Source of the DNA: Dipteris shenzhenensis
Taxonomy: Eukaryota; Polypodiophyta; Polypodiopsida; Gleicheniales
DNA length: 64,000 nt
Direction: 5' to 3' (one strand)
NCBI GenBank assembly: GCA_047967505.1
Contig: CM106541.1
The position numbers were made by a program, and so were the translations under genes. Shown here piece by piece: positions 11,018 through 22,999 of this stretch (its first letter is position 1; each line of letters starts with the position of its first letter). The notes under the pieces are model-generated. The model saw nothing but the letters and a program-made list of their open reading frames with translations. It ran no database searches and had not been told where the DNA came from.

Positions 11018-11269
11018 TTGTTGTTATTAGGAAGCTCCACACATTCAATGATAACAATGTTTGGTTCCGAGGATCGAGAGCCATCCTCCCAACAAGATGA
11101 CACCCAACCATCCCTCCTTCAAGATCATATGCACATTCATGGCACCTTGATCCCTATACTATCCAATGACATCACCCAATTATGTCTCGCTTGCATCCAG
11201 CGCGCAACACTGCCTCGACTTCGATGCGTGTCTTGGTCATGGAAAGGCTTGAGATGCTGCATCATATGA
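11018..11269 (+). pseudogene. F-box protein fragment (unit 1)
   Basis: The 83-residue open frame ends with LIPILSNDIAQLCLACIQRA, then LPRLRCVSWSWKGL. This fits the plant F-box pattern LIPGLPDDVALQCLARV...P.LR.VS..W..L found in F-box/kelch proteins, which recruit substrates to SCF ubiquitin ligases. The N-terminal part (MLLLGSSTHSMITMFGSEDR) is not recognised. The frame stops right after the F-box, and no clear kelch repeats follow. It lies between Helitron coding sequence and a gypsy LTR-like region, so it is probably a displaced host-gene piece. An open copy survives at 15715-15966. Confidence 0.5.
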
Positions 11270-11944
11270 ATTGATCAGTCTCTTGGCGAGCTTGGAGTTT
11301 CATCTTGCCCATGGTAGCGAAGCGAAGTTGGTCAAACCATTGTGGTGCAATAAACGTTGTGTCGTTGGCTCCTCCAAGTTGATGGGTGAAGAGCAATGAG
11401 TTTTCTGTTTTTTCTGTTGCTTCTTGACAATTGAGGGGTTGTCAGAGTTGCCGTGCAAGGAGTGGGAGAGTTTGTCGCCATTGCTGTTGGGGTGTGGGAG
11501 GTGATGGATGGTGCTAGAGGTGAGGAATGGTTGCAAGATGAAGGTGATGAAGAATTGTGAAATGAGGTAGACGACGAAAATTTTGCCTTTGTATGCAGCT
11601 ATTTTTATGCACCCATTATGGGTGATGGAGTAGGCACCGCATTAATGCATGTCTTGTGAAATGCGCATGCCACGTTCTTCGTGTAATTAATGGCCATCAC
11701 ATCATGATTAGCTGTGATAACGGTAGTCGTCGTCGTACTTCTCCCACGTGTCATGTTTTTGCATCTCCTACGTTGCACCTCTTGTACACTGTTGGTCATT
11801 GAACCCAGCAACCGAGGCATCTTAGAAGAATCGAACTGATGCCAAGGTTGTATTGCTTTCCTCCCAAGTATATGAGTCACTCCGAGTATCTGAGTCCACT
11901 GCCACCATGTTGATTGTTGGTTCCGGGTTTATGGCACTTCGGTA
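11270..11944 (-). other. Probable 3' LTR-like region of gypsy C (unit 1)
   Basis: This stretch follows the pol stop on the minus strand. It holds a TATA-like GCATAAAAATAGC on that strand near 11600. No clean TG...CA borders or polypurine tract could be fixed, so the LTR call is tentative. The same region recurs at 15967-16642. Confidence 0.35.
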
Positions 11945-13477
11945 CTACTTTATTTGGCTTCGGCCTGGAATAAGGTTCCCCTTGAGATCCTTGAGTAACA
12001 CAGTGCCGTTTTCAAAAACTTTTGCGAGTTTGAAGGGACCTGCCCAATCGATTTTGAGATTGGTTTTGATTGGTGCCATTTGTGCACCATAGTGTAGGAT
12101 GAGCATTCCTTCTTTGAACTTCTTCACGATATGCCGGTCGTGTCAAGCATTCCGTCTTCGTTGTATTACATGTTGTGACCATCCTGCTCGGAGGCATAAC
12201 TCATCCAGGGCAATTAGCTGTTGCATTCGCCTCTTGACTGCATCGGGTTCTCCTAAGTCGTGCTCGGTTGCAACTCCAAGAGTTGGTACCAGAAATTCCA
12301 TGGGCACCATAGCTTCCAATCCAAATGCCATTCGAAAAGGAGTTAGTGATGCTGTTACCTTGTATGATGTTCTGTAGGTCCACAAACTTGCATACAGTTT
12401 GCTATCCCCACCTTTCCGATATGAGCTCATTGTAGCAGTTAGAATCCTTTTGAGTTATTTGTTGGTTAACTCGGCCTGGCCATTGCATCGGGGATAATAC
12501 ATTGTTAACACTTGGTGTTTCATTTGGAAATTTTCATTCAAGGAGCCTCATTGAGGAAGTGTGAACAAATTCCAATGGACAACCAAACTGAGTCATCACG
12601 TGCTCATACAAAAATTTTGTTGTGCTCATCGTCAAGTTGTCTCATAATGCTTTTGCTTGGGTCCACTTGGTTGCGTAATCAGTAGCAACCAGTTTGTGTA
12701 TATTGAGTAGCTGAGAATGGACCCATAAAATCTAAGCCCCATCTCTGGAAGGCTTCCCATGGCTCGGTGGGTTGTAACGGCATGAAGTCTCGGAACCTCA
12801 GCCTATTCACCCTTTGGCAAACATCAAATTACTCGGCCTTCGTTTGAGCATCCTAGTATAGCGTGTGCCACCACAACCCTGCTTGGAAAACCTTTTGAGC
12901 TGTAAGTTCACCTCCAAAATGTCCTCCAGCTGCTCCAACATGAGCTTCTTTCAAGACAATTCCTCCTTCATGTGGAAGAACAAGTCGACGTACGATATCG
13001 TCTTGATGTGAACCGCCAAGATTTGATAGCTGACGATTAGTGTGAACCGCCAAGATTTGATAGCCAATTTCTCTCTCTTTGATGAACATATGGAGTCTGG
13101 AAAAGTACCCGTTGAAAGCTCGGCATATTTTGCTTCCATGATGTCAACTGCAAAAAGGTCTGCATCGGGGAGTTCACTGTTTACTCCTCAGTTCTCAGTC
13201 TCTAATGCTCCTTCCTCCTCGGCTTGAGCTGGTAGTCGAGATAGATAGTCTGCTCCGACGTGAGTCTTTCCCAGTTTAGGAATAATTTGAAAATTGAATT
13301 CCTGTAGTAGCAGCATCCAACAGACCAATCTGCCTTGGATGACTGTCTTGGTGATCAGGTAAAGCAACACCTGATGATCAACGTAAAACACGAATGGATT
13401 TCCCGTAAGGTAATGATGAAATTTTTGTATGCTGTAAATCATTCCGAGGGCTTCGCATTTGGTTGTGCTGTAGTTTG
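11945..13477 (-). pseudogene. Gypsy C pol, 3' half (unit 1)
   Basis: Read leftwards, it begins within the RNase H (FHHYLTGNPFVFYVDHQVLL, then LVCWMLLLQEFNFQI and ADYLSRLPAQ). It continues through the integrase zinc-binding region (IVRRLVLPHEGGIVLKEAHV, GGHFGG) and the integrase start (LRFRDFMPLQPTEPWEAFQR). The integrase end follows (KLYASLWTYRTSYKVTASLT, PFRMAFGLEAMVPMEFLVPT), then the post-integrase segment (WAGPFKLAKVFENGTVLLKD) to a stop at 11945. Frame breaks are frequent. It is cut at 13477 by the duplication junction, so protease and RT are absent from this unit. Confidence 0.85.
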
Positions 13478-15063
13478 TCTATGTTGCTTGTATGATTGAT
13501 GAAAAATGTAGTCGTCATTACCCACGTGCATTCTCTCAATCTACTGTGGTGGGCAATGATGGCTATCTTGTTTACATGCGTCGGGATGATGGTAGAAAGA
13601 TACAGGTAAAAGGAGGTATAGTAGATAATCATTGGATTGTGCCGTTTAATCCTTTTTTATCCATGAAGTACAAGGCACACATTAATGTTAAAATTTGCTC
13701 CACAATTACTATAGTAAAGTATTTATATCAATATGTATATAAAGGTCGTGACAAAGCAACGGTCGTGAGAAATCAGATGTCTAGAGATAACAAGTTCATC
13801 TTCTAATGTTGAATAGCGTCATATTTCGAGATGATGATTTGCAAAATGTAGTGACCAATGAACAAAATAGAAAAACTACTCATTGAATGGTTCACATGCA
13901 ATCAAATGCAATGTGAGGCAAATGACTTACTTTACAGTGACTTTCCATGCAAGTGGGTGTGGAGGAAGAGCAATAAAAAGTGGACTACAAGAAAATAGGG
14001 TAATACCATTGGTCAAATGTACAATATTTCTCCATCTATTGGCGAACTATATTTAATGCGTGTGTTGCTTAACGTATGCAAAGGTTGTAAGTGATGAATG
14101 GTTTGTGTGTATGCAAGACGTTACTTTTTATTAAAACATTGCACTATTGAGACACCTATTTGTCACCATTTTGGTTTTTTGTGAGCCAGCTTCTCTTGGA
14201 CCTTTGTGGGAAAGATTTTCCTCAAAGCTTTCAGCTGATTTCTTCTATGCATTAGAAAGTATGGAGAACTTAGTTCACTGCTGTACAATGGCAAGGAAGA
14301 AATGTCTATTGCACTTGGAGCACATTCTTCAACATCATGGGAGTGTTGAGATATCGAGCTCCACTCGCGATATGCGAGGGTGACTGTTGTGCATTTATGT
14401 CACCGACTTGTTAGCTACAGATGCGGTTGGTACACCACCCACGAATAATAGTTGGATGACAGCTATCCTTATCTACACTAGTTCGTGGCTCAGTTAGTAT
14501 GCCACCTTAGTTAGTTGAGTTTGGTTTGAGACCCACATATAGGGTTCTTCTATTTCTTTGTACTAGAGTTCTTTTGGCTTTCACAACTAAGAAGAGAAAA
14601 ATTGTTTTCAGCGTCCACCTTTGTGTGTATTCCCCCATTGTGCTTGTGAGAAAGCCTCAAGTGAGAGTCCTTCCCTCTCTCCCACTATCTTCACAGGGAG
14701 AAGGTTGGCAGAATTTGACGGATTGGTTATCTTGGACATATCGTCTTTGTCGGAAGCTACAAATGATTTATTGCAAGAAGAAATAATGTTTGATGCTAGA
14801 AAAGAATCAGAAGTTAGCCATCAGATGGAGAGAACCTTAAATCATTGTTAGCGGGATGCCTTTGATCAAATTTTGGGTATGGTCTATGTAGATACTGGTG
14901 AGGTGTTTTTTCTTGATGCTCTAGGAGGATCTAGAAAGACCTTTCTTTATAATTGTTTACTTTCGCAGTTGTGTGGGGAGGGACATATTGCTTTTGCATG
15001 TGCATCTTCTAGTATTGCAGCATTGCTATTAACTAATGAGGTACCCCAAATACCGAGCAAGGG
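13478..15063 (+). pseudogene. Helitron I Rep/helicase pseudogene (copy 2)
   Basis: This repeats the Helitron segments of unit 1 starting at ACMIDEKCSRHYPRAFSQST. The frame 13492-13806 is longer than in unit 1 because KYLYQYVYKGRDKAT is intact. The copia LTR at 14344-14695 splits the segment after LEHILQHHG. After it come RLAEFDGLVILDISSLSEAT and GEVFFLDALGGSRKTFLYN, with FACASSSIAALLL up to about 15045. No helicase motifs beyond Ia are present, so the helicase was already truncated before the duplication. Confidence 0.85.
14344..14695 (+). mobile_element. Solo copia LTR with 5-bp target duplication
   Basis: The 352-bp block starts TGTTGAGATATC and ends ATCTTCACA. It is about 96% identical by eye to the 3' LTR at 31001-31352. 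GGGAG flanks it on both sides (14339-14343 and 14696-14700). The empty site survives in unit 1 (CATCATGGGAGAAGG at about 9643). This proves insertion after the tandem duplication, followed by LTR-LTR recombination that removed the interior. Confidence 0.95.
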
Positions 15064-15714
15064 GGAATGAGCCACAGAAAGAATGAGCAAGGGGGAACGG
15101 AATTGGCATCACACATTCTCACCTCAAATATAAAAGAAGACTAGACTCTAGATGCAAGCCATCGCATATGCTACAAAATACTAGGGATCTTGCAAAGGAC
15201 AAAAAAAAAACCTTGCAAACATTAGGAAAATAGTAATCACTTGGAAAAAGATTGTTTCTTCATCAAGTTTTGTGGATATGTGGGAAGAATAATCATCATG
15301 AAAAATACTACCACTCAAAGAACCGCCTTGTAAATGCTAATGAAGATAAGGAGCTTTCCAAGGAGGAAGCTAATCTTGATTTTGATGACGATTGGTCTTA
15401 GGTTAAGTGACCTTTGTATGTGGATAGGGTCAAGATTGAGTGAGTGATGATTGGGATCAAGCTATAAAACATTGTACTTTGAATTTAAAAAAGGATTTTG
15501 GTTTTTAAGTGTGGATTGTCTTCTTGTGCATGAAGAACAATTCCACTTTGAAGCATGAAACACTTCCACCCTCCTTGAGCTATGCTCTTTTTCCCCTCAG
15601 AGGATAATAATACATCCTTCTTCTTCTTCTTCTTCTTCTTCCTTTTCCTCCGCATAGCCATGGTGTTGTCCATGTGTTGTTCTCCCTAGGAAGGAAACTC
15701 CAGAGTGTTGTCAT

Positions 15715-15966
15715 GTGTTGTTAGAAGGGAGCTCCACACATTCAATGATAACAATGTTTGGTTCTGAGGATCGAGAGCCATCCTCTCAACAAGATGACAC
15801 CCAACCATCCCTCCTTCAAGATCATATGCACATTCATGGCACCTTGATCCCTATACTATCCAATGACATCGCCCAATTATGCCTCGCTTGCATCCAGCGC
15901 GCAACACTACCTCGACTTCGATGCGTGTCTTGGTCATGGAAAGGCTTGAGATGCTGCATCATATGA
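15715..15966 (+). pseudogene. F-box protein fragment (unit 2)
   Basis: Same 83-residue frame as at 11018-11269, with LIPILSNDIAQLCLACIQRA kept and only a few changes (for example MLLEGSS for MLLLGSS). The frame stayed open in both units, but both end directly after the F-box. This could be chance at such short length. Confidence 0.5.
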
Positions 15967-16642
15967 ATTGATCAGTCTCTTGGCGAGCTTGGAGTTTCAT
16001 CTTGCCCATGGTAGCGTAGCGAAGTTCGTCAAACCATTGTGGTGCAATAAACGTTGTGTCGTTGGCTCCTCCAAGTTGATGGGGTGAAGAGCAATGAGTT
16101 TCCTATTTTTTCTATTGCTTCTTGATGATTGAGGGGTTGTCAGAGTTGCCGTGCAAGGAGTGGGGGAGTTTGTCACCATTGCTGTTGGGGTGTGGGAGGT
16201 GATGGATGGTGCTAGAGGTGAGGAATGGTTGCAAGATGAAGGTGATGAAGAATTGTGAAATGAGGTAGACGACGAAAATTTTGCCTTTGTATGCAGCTAT
16301 TTTTATGCACCCATTATGGGTGATGGAGTAGGCACCGCATTAATGCATGTCTTGTGAAATGCGCATGCCACATTCTTCGTGTAATTAATGGCCATCACAT
16401 CATGATTAGCTGTGATAACGGTAGTCGTCGTCGTACTTCTCCCACGTGTCATGTTTTTGCATCTCCTACGTTGCACCTCTTGTACACTGTTGGTCATTGA
16501 ACCCAGCAACCGAGGCATCTTAGAAGAATCGAACTGATGCCAAGGTTGTATTGCTTCCCTCCCAAGTATATGAGTCACTCCGAGTATCTGAGTCCACTGT
16601 CACCATGTTGATTGTTGGTTCCGGGTTTATGGCACTTCGGTA
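15967..16642 (-). other. Probable 3' LTR-like region of gypsy C (unit 2)
   Basis: Counterpart of 11270-11944. A TATA-like GCATAAAAATAGC lies on the minus strand near 16300. Borders are not resolved. Confidence 0.35.
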
Positions 16643-19600
16643 CTACTTTATTTGGCTTCGGCCTGGAATAAGGTTCCCCTTGAGATCCTCGAGTAACACA
16701 GTGCCGTTGTCAAAAACTTTTGCGAGTTTGAAGGGACCTGCCCAACCGATTTTGAGATTGGTTTTGATTGGTGCCATTTGTGCACCATAGTGTAGGATGA
16801 GCATTCCTTCTTTGAACTTCTTCACGATATGCCGGTCGTGTCAAGCATTCCGTCTTCGTTGTATTACATGTTGTGACCATCCTGCTCGGATGCATAACTC
16901 ATCCAGGGCAATTAGCTGTTGCATTTGCCTCTTGACTGCATCGGGTTCTCCTAAGTCGTGCTCAGTCGCAACTCCAAGACTTGGTACCAGAAATTCCATG
17001 GGCACCATAGCTTCCAATCCAAATGCCATTCGAAAAGGAGTTAGTGATGCTGTTACCTTGTATGATGTTCTGTAGGCCCACAAGGTTGCATACAGTTTTC
17101 TATCCCCACCTTTCCGATATGAGCTCACTGTAGTAGTTAGAATCCTTTTGAGTTATTTGTTGGTTGACTCGGCCTGGCCATTGCATCGGGGATAATACAT
17201 TGTTAACACTTGGTGTTTCATTAGGAAATTTTCATTCAAGGAGCCTCATTGAGGAAGTATGAACAAATTCCAACGGACAACCAAACTGAGTTATCACGTG
17301 CTCGTACAAAAATTTTGTTGTGCTCATCGTCAAGTTGTCTCATAATGCTTTTGCTTGGGTCCACTTGGTTGCGTAATTAGTAGCAACCACTTTGTGTATA
17401 TTGAGTAGCTGAGAATGGACCCATAAAATCTAAGCCCCATCTCTGGAAGGCTTCCCATGGCTCGGTGGGTTGTAACGGCATGAAGTCTCGGAACCTCAGC
17501 CTATTCACCCTTTGGCAAACATCACATTGCTCGGCCTTCGTTTGAGCATCCTAGTATAGCGTGTGCCACCACAACCCTGCTTGGAAAACCTTTTGAGCTG
17601 TAAGTTCACCTCCAAAATGTCCTCCAGCTGCTCCAACATGAGCTTCTTCTAAGAAAATTCCTCCTTCATGTGGAAGAACAAGTCGACGTACGATATTGTC
17701 TTGATGTGAACCGCCAAGATTTGATAGCTGATGATTAGTGTGAACCACCAAGATTTGATAGCCAATTTCTCTCTCTTTGATGAACACATGGAGTCTGGAA
17801 AAGTGCCCATTGAAAGCTCAACATATTTTGCTTCCATGATGTCAATTGCAAAAAGGTTTGCATCGGGGAGTTCACTGTTTACTCCTCAGTTCTCAGTCTC
17901 TGATGCTCCTTCCTCCTCGGCTTGAGCCGGTAGTCGAGATAAATAGTCTGCTCTGATGTGAGTCTTTCCCAGTTTAGGAATAATTTGAAAATTGAATTCC
18001 TGTAGTAGCAACATCCAACAGACCAGTCTACCTTGGATGACTGTCTTGTTGATCAGGTAAAGCAACACCTGATGATCAACGTAAAACACAAATGGATTTC
18101 CCATAAGGTAATGATGAAATTTTTGTATGCTGTATATCATTCTGAGGGCTTCGCATTTGGTTGTGCTGTAGTTTGACTAGGCTGGGGTCATCAACCTACT
18201 TGCATAGTAAACCGGATAGTCCATCTTTCCTTCAAGTTGTGCCAAAATGATTCCGATCATGTACCGGATGCATCCACATGCACGTGGAAGATCACATCCC
18301 ACTAAGGTTGCTTTAGGATTTATGTTTCCAAGGCACGTTCCTTCAGTGCTCAAAATGCCTATGACAGTTCCTCGATTCATACGAACTTAACATCTTTCTT
18401 TGTAATCTCGTACAGCGGGACATCAATCTTGGCGAAATCTCTGATGAGACTCTTGTACAAAGTTATGAAGTTGATGAACAACCTCAACTACGTCAATGTC
18501 TGTGGGTCAGGCATCTTTACGATTGCCTCGATTTTTCTTGGTTCGGCTTGTATTCCTTCTCGAGAAATTATGTGGCCGAGTAAAATTCCAACCTTGGTGT
18601 AGAACACGCTCTTGGCTAGATCTAGTGAGATTTCGGCCTCCCTACACTTAGCGAACACTTTCTCCAAGTATCTGAGGTGGTTCTTTTCACATTGAAATCA
18701 TTGATGTAGATCGTGATGAACTCGATTAAAAATTCTCTGAAAGTTGCGACCATGAACCTTTGAAAAGTTGATGGTCGTCGAAATCATCAATGTAGATCGT
18801 GATGAACTCGATCAAAGATTCTCTGAAAGTTGCAACCATGAACCTTTGAAAAGTTGATGGTGCATTCTCAATCCAACTGCATAACCCTTGTTGCATATGC
18901 ACCCCACTTGGTGATGAATGCCATCTTGGATTTGTCCTTAGGTGCAACTGAGAATTGATTGTATCCACTATACCCATCCATGAAGGAGTACATTTCGTGG
19001 CTTGCTACCTAGTCGAGGATACCATCGGTAAATGGAATAGGGAATGGATCCGGTACTGTTTGCGCATTTCATTTTTTGTTGTCCATGCAGACTTGGAGTT
19101 TCCCATTCTTCTTTGGAACCACCAAAATTGGAAACAAGCAATCACTTTGATCAATTGCATAGATGAACACTGCCTCGATGAGTTTATCCAACTTGGCTTT
19201 GATGTGTTTGGCATAATATGGGTTCATGTGATAGCATTGTTATCTTATCGGTTTGGTGTCTGCTTTCAGAGGAATCCGATGCTGGCACATCTTGGGTGGA
19301 ACACCCCGAAGGTCTATATAACTCCATGCAAATACATCTTTGTATTTTTGAAATAACTCTCGTACTTTTTGTAGTTTATCACCTTCAATGTGCTTACTGA
19401 TAAGCATGGTACGAGATTCCTTCTCCGATTGGAGGTTCACTTCTCGAGTGGCATCCAGGGATAGCAGTTTTGTACCAAAATGAGTCACCATCAAGCTTCG
19501 TTTGGTGAGTTGTCATTCTCCAATGATGTCCTCAGTAAAATTCGGGGGAAATATATTTTGTTGTTCCCTTAGATTTTCTTGTTTGATCTTTTCCTTGAGC

Positions 19601-20476
19601 TCTACTGTGACTTGGAATAGTCGATTTCTCTGACATGCAGAATGCTCATTTCCATCAATTGAGTTTCCACATACTCGGGAAACTCGTCGATTGGCTCGAG
19701 TTCTTGTTGCAACCTGTAGCTGCTCAAAACTTGCCTTGGATTGGTGGGGATCTGCACCTCAGTATCCCCGATTTTAATTGTCATAATTTCTAAGCCCCAA
19801 TCATGCATTACCTTTGTGCTCTTCAACCATGGTTTGCCCAAAAGAATTGGGTATGCGTTTTGCACCATTGGGATAACAATGAGGGTGTCTGTGTAATGGA
19901 TGCCTCCTATTGCTATTACCATGTCTAACAACATACCGAGGGGTTCCACCAGCCTCTGATCCGCCATGCGAACTCGGAATGGAGATGACTTCAGTCCCTT
20001 CAATTTTAGTTTCTTCATCACCTCCTCGAAGATGATGTTGACTCCTGATCCGCCATCGATGATGACACCATGGATGTTTTGTCTTTAATTTGAGCGGTGA
20101 CCATCGGTATCTGATCATACACAACCGGTGTGTCCACGACTTGGATTGTCGCAAGTGCATCTACTTCTTGTCCTAGGGAATCTACTACTTGGATTTGTGG
20201 AACGAAAAATTCCTTGCAATAGGGAGGCATCTGGAATAATTCCTATATCGTGAGATGGATCTTCATGTTCTGGAATGATTCCCATGCTTGTTGCATATGC
20301 GCTAGCATACCCTCTTTTCCTTCGAGGGCTCTTTTTGGATGATCCATGGAATGCTCGGCCATCCCTTGGTTTGTCCTTAGTGTCGATGACTCGCCGTGCT
20401 CGAAGGTACTCAGACTGAGCATGCGATCCTCATCGATTACTGCTAGTTTATTTTTAAAATTAGTAATATGTTCCAT
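16643..20476 (-). pseudogene. Gypsy C gag-pol remnant
   Basis: The order on the minus strand is as follows. An acidic pre-protease piece runs from 20476. The aspartic protease has the active site IDGGSGVNI (about 20050), then PFRVRMADQRLVEPLG and YPILLGKPWLKS. A linker has KYKDVFAWSYIDLRG and HRIPLKADTKPI (19490-19240). RT is broken over several frames (PFPILVVPKKNGKLQV-like region near 19110, ENAPSTFQRF, then FITIYIDDF near 18760). RNase H follows (17886-18380), then the integrase zinc finger and core (17787-16841) and the tail WAGPFKLAKV to a stop at 16643. The polyprotein would support reverse transcription and integration. Stops, frameshifts and an 80-bp internal duplication make it dead. 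Confidence 0.85.
18697..18860. repeat. ~80-bp tandem duplication inside gypsy C RT
   Basis: GATCGTGATGAACTCGAT followed by AAAATTCTCTGAAAGTTGC (or the AGATTCTC variant) and CCTTTGAAAAGTTGATGG occurs twice (about 18697-18777 and 18781-18860). It duplicates the catalytic YIDDF region of the RT and would by itself inactivate it. Confidence 0.85.
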
Positions 20477-20479
20477 TCA

Positions 20480-22140
20480 AAACAAATTATACATGAGGTA
20501 GGAGAGAAAGTACTCTATCCCTGGCCTCAACAATGTGACAAAAGAGCCATGGGGGTGGTCTAAAATGCACGACATCCCAAATGCCGTCAAATGAAAAAAC
20601 ATAGAGCAATCCTAGGTCCTCATAAAGGCAATCAGTCTCTATGGAGCTGTTGTAGAAGTACGGATACATCTCTCCCACTAGCTCTTGAGGGTAAAGATGA
20701 TCTCTACCCAAATAGAAGGCAAAATATCTACCTTTATGTAGGAGTGTCCCCCTAAGACAAAAGAACATCTCGAGCACCATATCCACCAAAGGGCAATACT
20801 CGATATCACTTCCCAAGCTAACCATACTGCAGAGGAAGGCATAGAGTCCTGAGCTGGGACAGGTATCAAAAGTAAGTCCTAAGGCTCCATTATATTGACC
20901 TTTGTAGGACCAACAATCCTGTGGCTCTGCATGAAGAAGCCCAAATCTCCGGGCTCTAATTGAAATAAATCATGGACTCCCGATCCTCTAGCCCACAGAG
21001 CTGCTCCCCAACTCATCATGAAGGACTTGAAAGTCACATAAGAGAATAGTTTGAACACGTCGGTCCAAGCCACCATGGAACTATGGCAACTCCATAAATA
21101 GTGCTTGTTGGACTCCTTTACGAGCTAACATCGCATGCACAAGGAGGGTCTACCCATCTATTGTAGCCAAGATCCCACTAGTATACCTCTATGCATGGTG
21201 GGCCAGAGAAAGTAGGAGACTTTCTTGGCTCTGTATATCCCCCAGAAGTGAGTCTAGTAGTCCTGCATAAGCTGTGTCAAAAGCCCCTGATGGCACCAAT
21301 GCTGTGTGCTAGAAGGGAGGTGGTGTATGCCTCTCTACTGGATCCTGTAGCTTGCCCTCATGGTGTACTAAAAGAAAGGGAGGGGACAATTAGAACCTAG
21401 TGGAGCTAGCTAAGACCACTCACTAGGATCCCAATCTAACTACGTGAGGGGTCACCTCTGAAAAATCCAAAGTCTCCATCTAGTGTCCTTTGTGACATTC
21501 AATCGGGAAGGATCAAGAGCCCACTCCTTCCCAAGCAACCAATCACTCTGTCTCTCTGCCAATATAGGTCCTGCTGATCCAAAGACTGCATGGGGTACAG
21601 CCGGTGAGAGGAATCTACCTCATATTAGATGAATGGGCCCGGTCCCAATCTCACTCCAATGCATAAACCCTCCTCACTGAAATAACCTATCCAAGTGTAG
21701 GTGGGGAGGCCGTCCTCATGAGGGTCCATGAGCGCGTCTCTCCAAGACTGAGGAATGGCTCTCATGATCTAAAGTCTAGTGATGGCAACATGTCTAAGAG
21801 GTCCATGCCTATCCATGATAGTCTCCTCTGAAATCTCCCGACCTCCCCTGAACCAGTCACCAACTAAAGAGAGACCCTGAGTGTGCCATCGCACCAAGGT
21901 AGTCCTATGTTTCGTACCAAGTGAGGCCCTGATATTGAACCAAGGGGTTGTGGAAGAGTGGTTGTTTGGCAATCTCCTCTCTGGAGGAAGGAACTGCCCA
22001 GGTGAGATGCCCTACTTCTGCTTCTACTTCTGTGAAATCTGAATCTTAGACTTCTGCGAATGTGAAATTTTCCATTTATGTGGAGTTTTCCACTTCCACT
22101 TCTGCGAAAAGGACTCTTGAAGGAAGGAGCTATAGACCCC
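20480..22140 (-). pseudogene. L1-like LINE ORF2, C-terminal part
   Basis: Minus-strand frames show segments typical of plant LINE ORF2 after the RT. DWFRGGREISEETIMDRHGP and then PQSWRDALMDPHEDGLPTYT lie at 21900-21680. A zf-RVT region (about 21250-21080) has RAKKVSYFLW, CMRC and HYLWSCHSSMVAW. AVWLAWEVISSIALWWIWCS and IWVEIIFTLKS lie at 20850-20690. The zf-RVT domain is the Cys/His region that follows LINE reverse transcriptases. No RT core was seen. Many stops are present. The LINE ends close to where gypsy C sequence resumes (about 20476), so it probably inserted into that element. Confidence 0.6.
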
Positions 22141-22900
22141 GCGATGGCTACGGCATACCCACCCTCCATCATTGTGCACCATTCGTGGAGGTACCTTGGT
22201 TTTTGTAGATTTCTTTGCTGGGATGGGACTTTCCTCTTATGACGCTGCTTCATGCTCAGATTCCGATTCACTATCCATGGGTTCCCTTGGTACTGGAATT
22301 TTCTTCACTCGAGGTATTTTAGGCTTGACTTTACGTTCGAGTTTTTCTCCCGGTGTGTTCCATCTCACCCAAGGTTTAGGGACTGTTACTGGAGCAATCT
22401 CTTCCTCATCTGCGATCTCTTCCTCATCCGAGCTCTCCGTGGAGCTCTGGTCAGTCTCCTCGCATGAGTCTCGGTTGCCTGTTGTGAGGTACTAGTGGAG
22501 GTAGAGGAACACGTGCCACCACTTCCGTTTGATAGTTTTCGATCTCACCCAACTATTGGCCTTGCTCTTCTTGGACTTGGCCTGGTTGGTGTCTGCCCAC
22601 TGTGACCCTAGCTGCGCAGTTGTTTCCTCTTTTTGTTTCAACTTCCTGTTCATGCTCTGGTGAATGGTCCCATGATACTCATCTTAGGAAAAGGATCTCC
22701 TCACGCCTTGTTGCATAATGGCTTCTCCTCGCAGATCGTGATGTCGACATCGTTGAGTGTTCCTGATTCTCCTCAGGCTTCTCGTCGTAGGCAGATGCCC
22801 AGAACCTCTTTGTGTACTCGGCTTCACAATCCTTGCACTATCACGTCCTTCACTTTTATGCACTCGAACCATACTTTTTCACTTCCTGTCCTCAGCACGA
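22140..22900 (-). pseudogene. Acidic gag-like or LINE-like low-complexity region
   Basis: One minus-strand frame (about 22500-22170) is strongly acidic then basic: CEETDQSSTESSDEEEIADE, followed by VPKPWVRWNTPGEKLERKVK and PAKKSTKTKVPP, with a single stop. A second piece near 22830-22660 reads FWASAYDEKPEENQ. Such charged, disordered stretches occur in gag and LINE ORF1 proteins, but no diagnostic domain is visible, so the owner is unknown. Confidence 0.3.
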
Positions 22901-22999
22901 TTGCCAAATGTTGACAGTCTGGCTAGCTAACTCGAGTAACTTCTAGCTTCGGACTCAGACAGACTACTCGAGCTACACTTAACTCACACATCGAACTTA

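Larger units (their letters stand above)
8785..13477. repeat. 4.69-kb tandem duplication, unit 1
   Basis: The unit runs from mid-Helitron (TCTATGTTGCTTGTATG) through an F-box fragment to the RNase H of a minus-strand gypsy pol. It is repeated directly at 13478-18175 with an offset of 4693-4698 bases and high identity (a few percent substitutions by eye). The junction TAGTTTG/TCTATG shares only TG with the left-hand entry point, which points to a microhomology-type duplication. Confidence 0.9.
13478..18175. repeat. 4.69-kb tandem duplication, unit 2
   Basis: Second copy of the 8785-13477 unit, in direct orientation. Unlike unit 1 it contains a complete copia LTR (14344-14695) and lacks the foreign stretch seen at 9792-10195. 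The right edge is at GTAGTTTG (18175), after which the gypsy pol continues uninterrupted. Unit 2 therefore holds the parental gypsy junction. Confidence 0.9.

Noticed and set aside
22900-22915. Minus-strand AACA|TTTGGCAATCGTGC as an LTR end plus primer site for gypsy C
   Set aside because: It resembles an LTR/primer junction, but no matching tRNA complement or second LTR could be aligned, so it is not listed.
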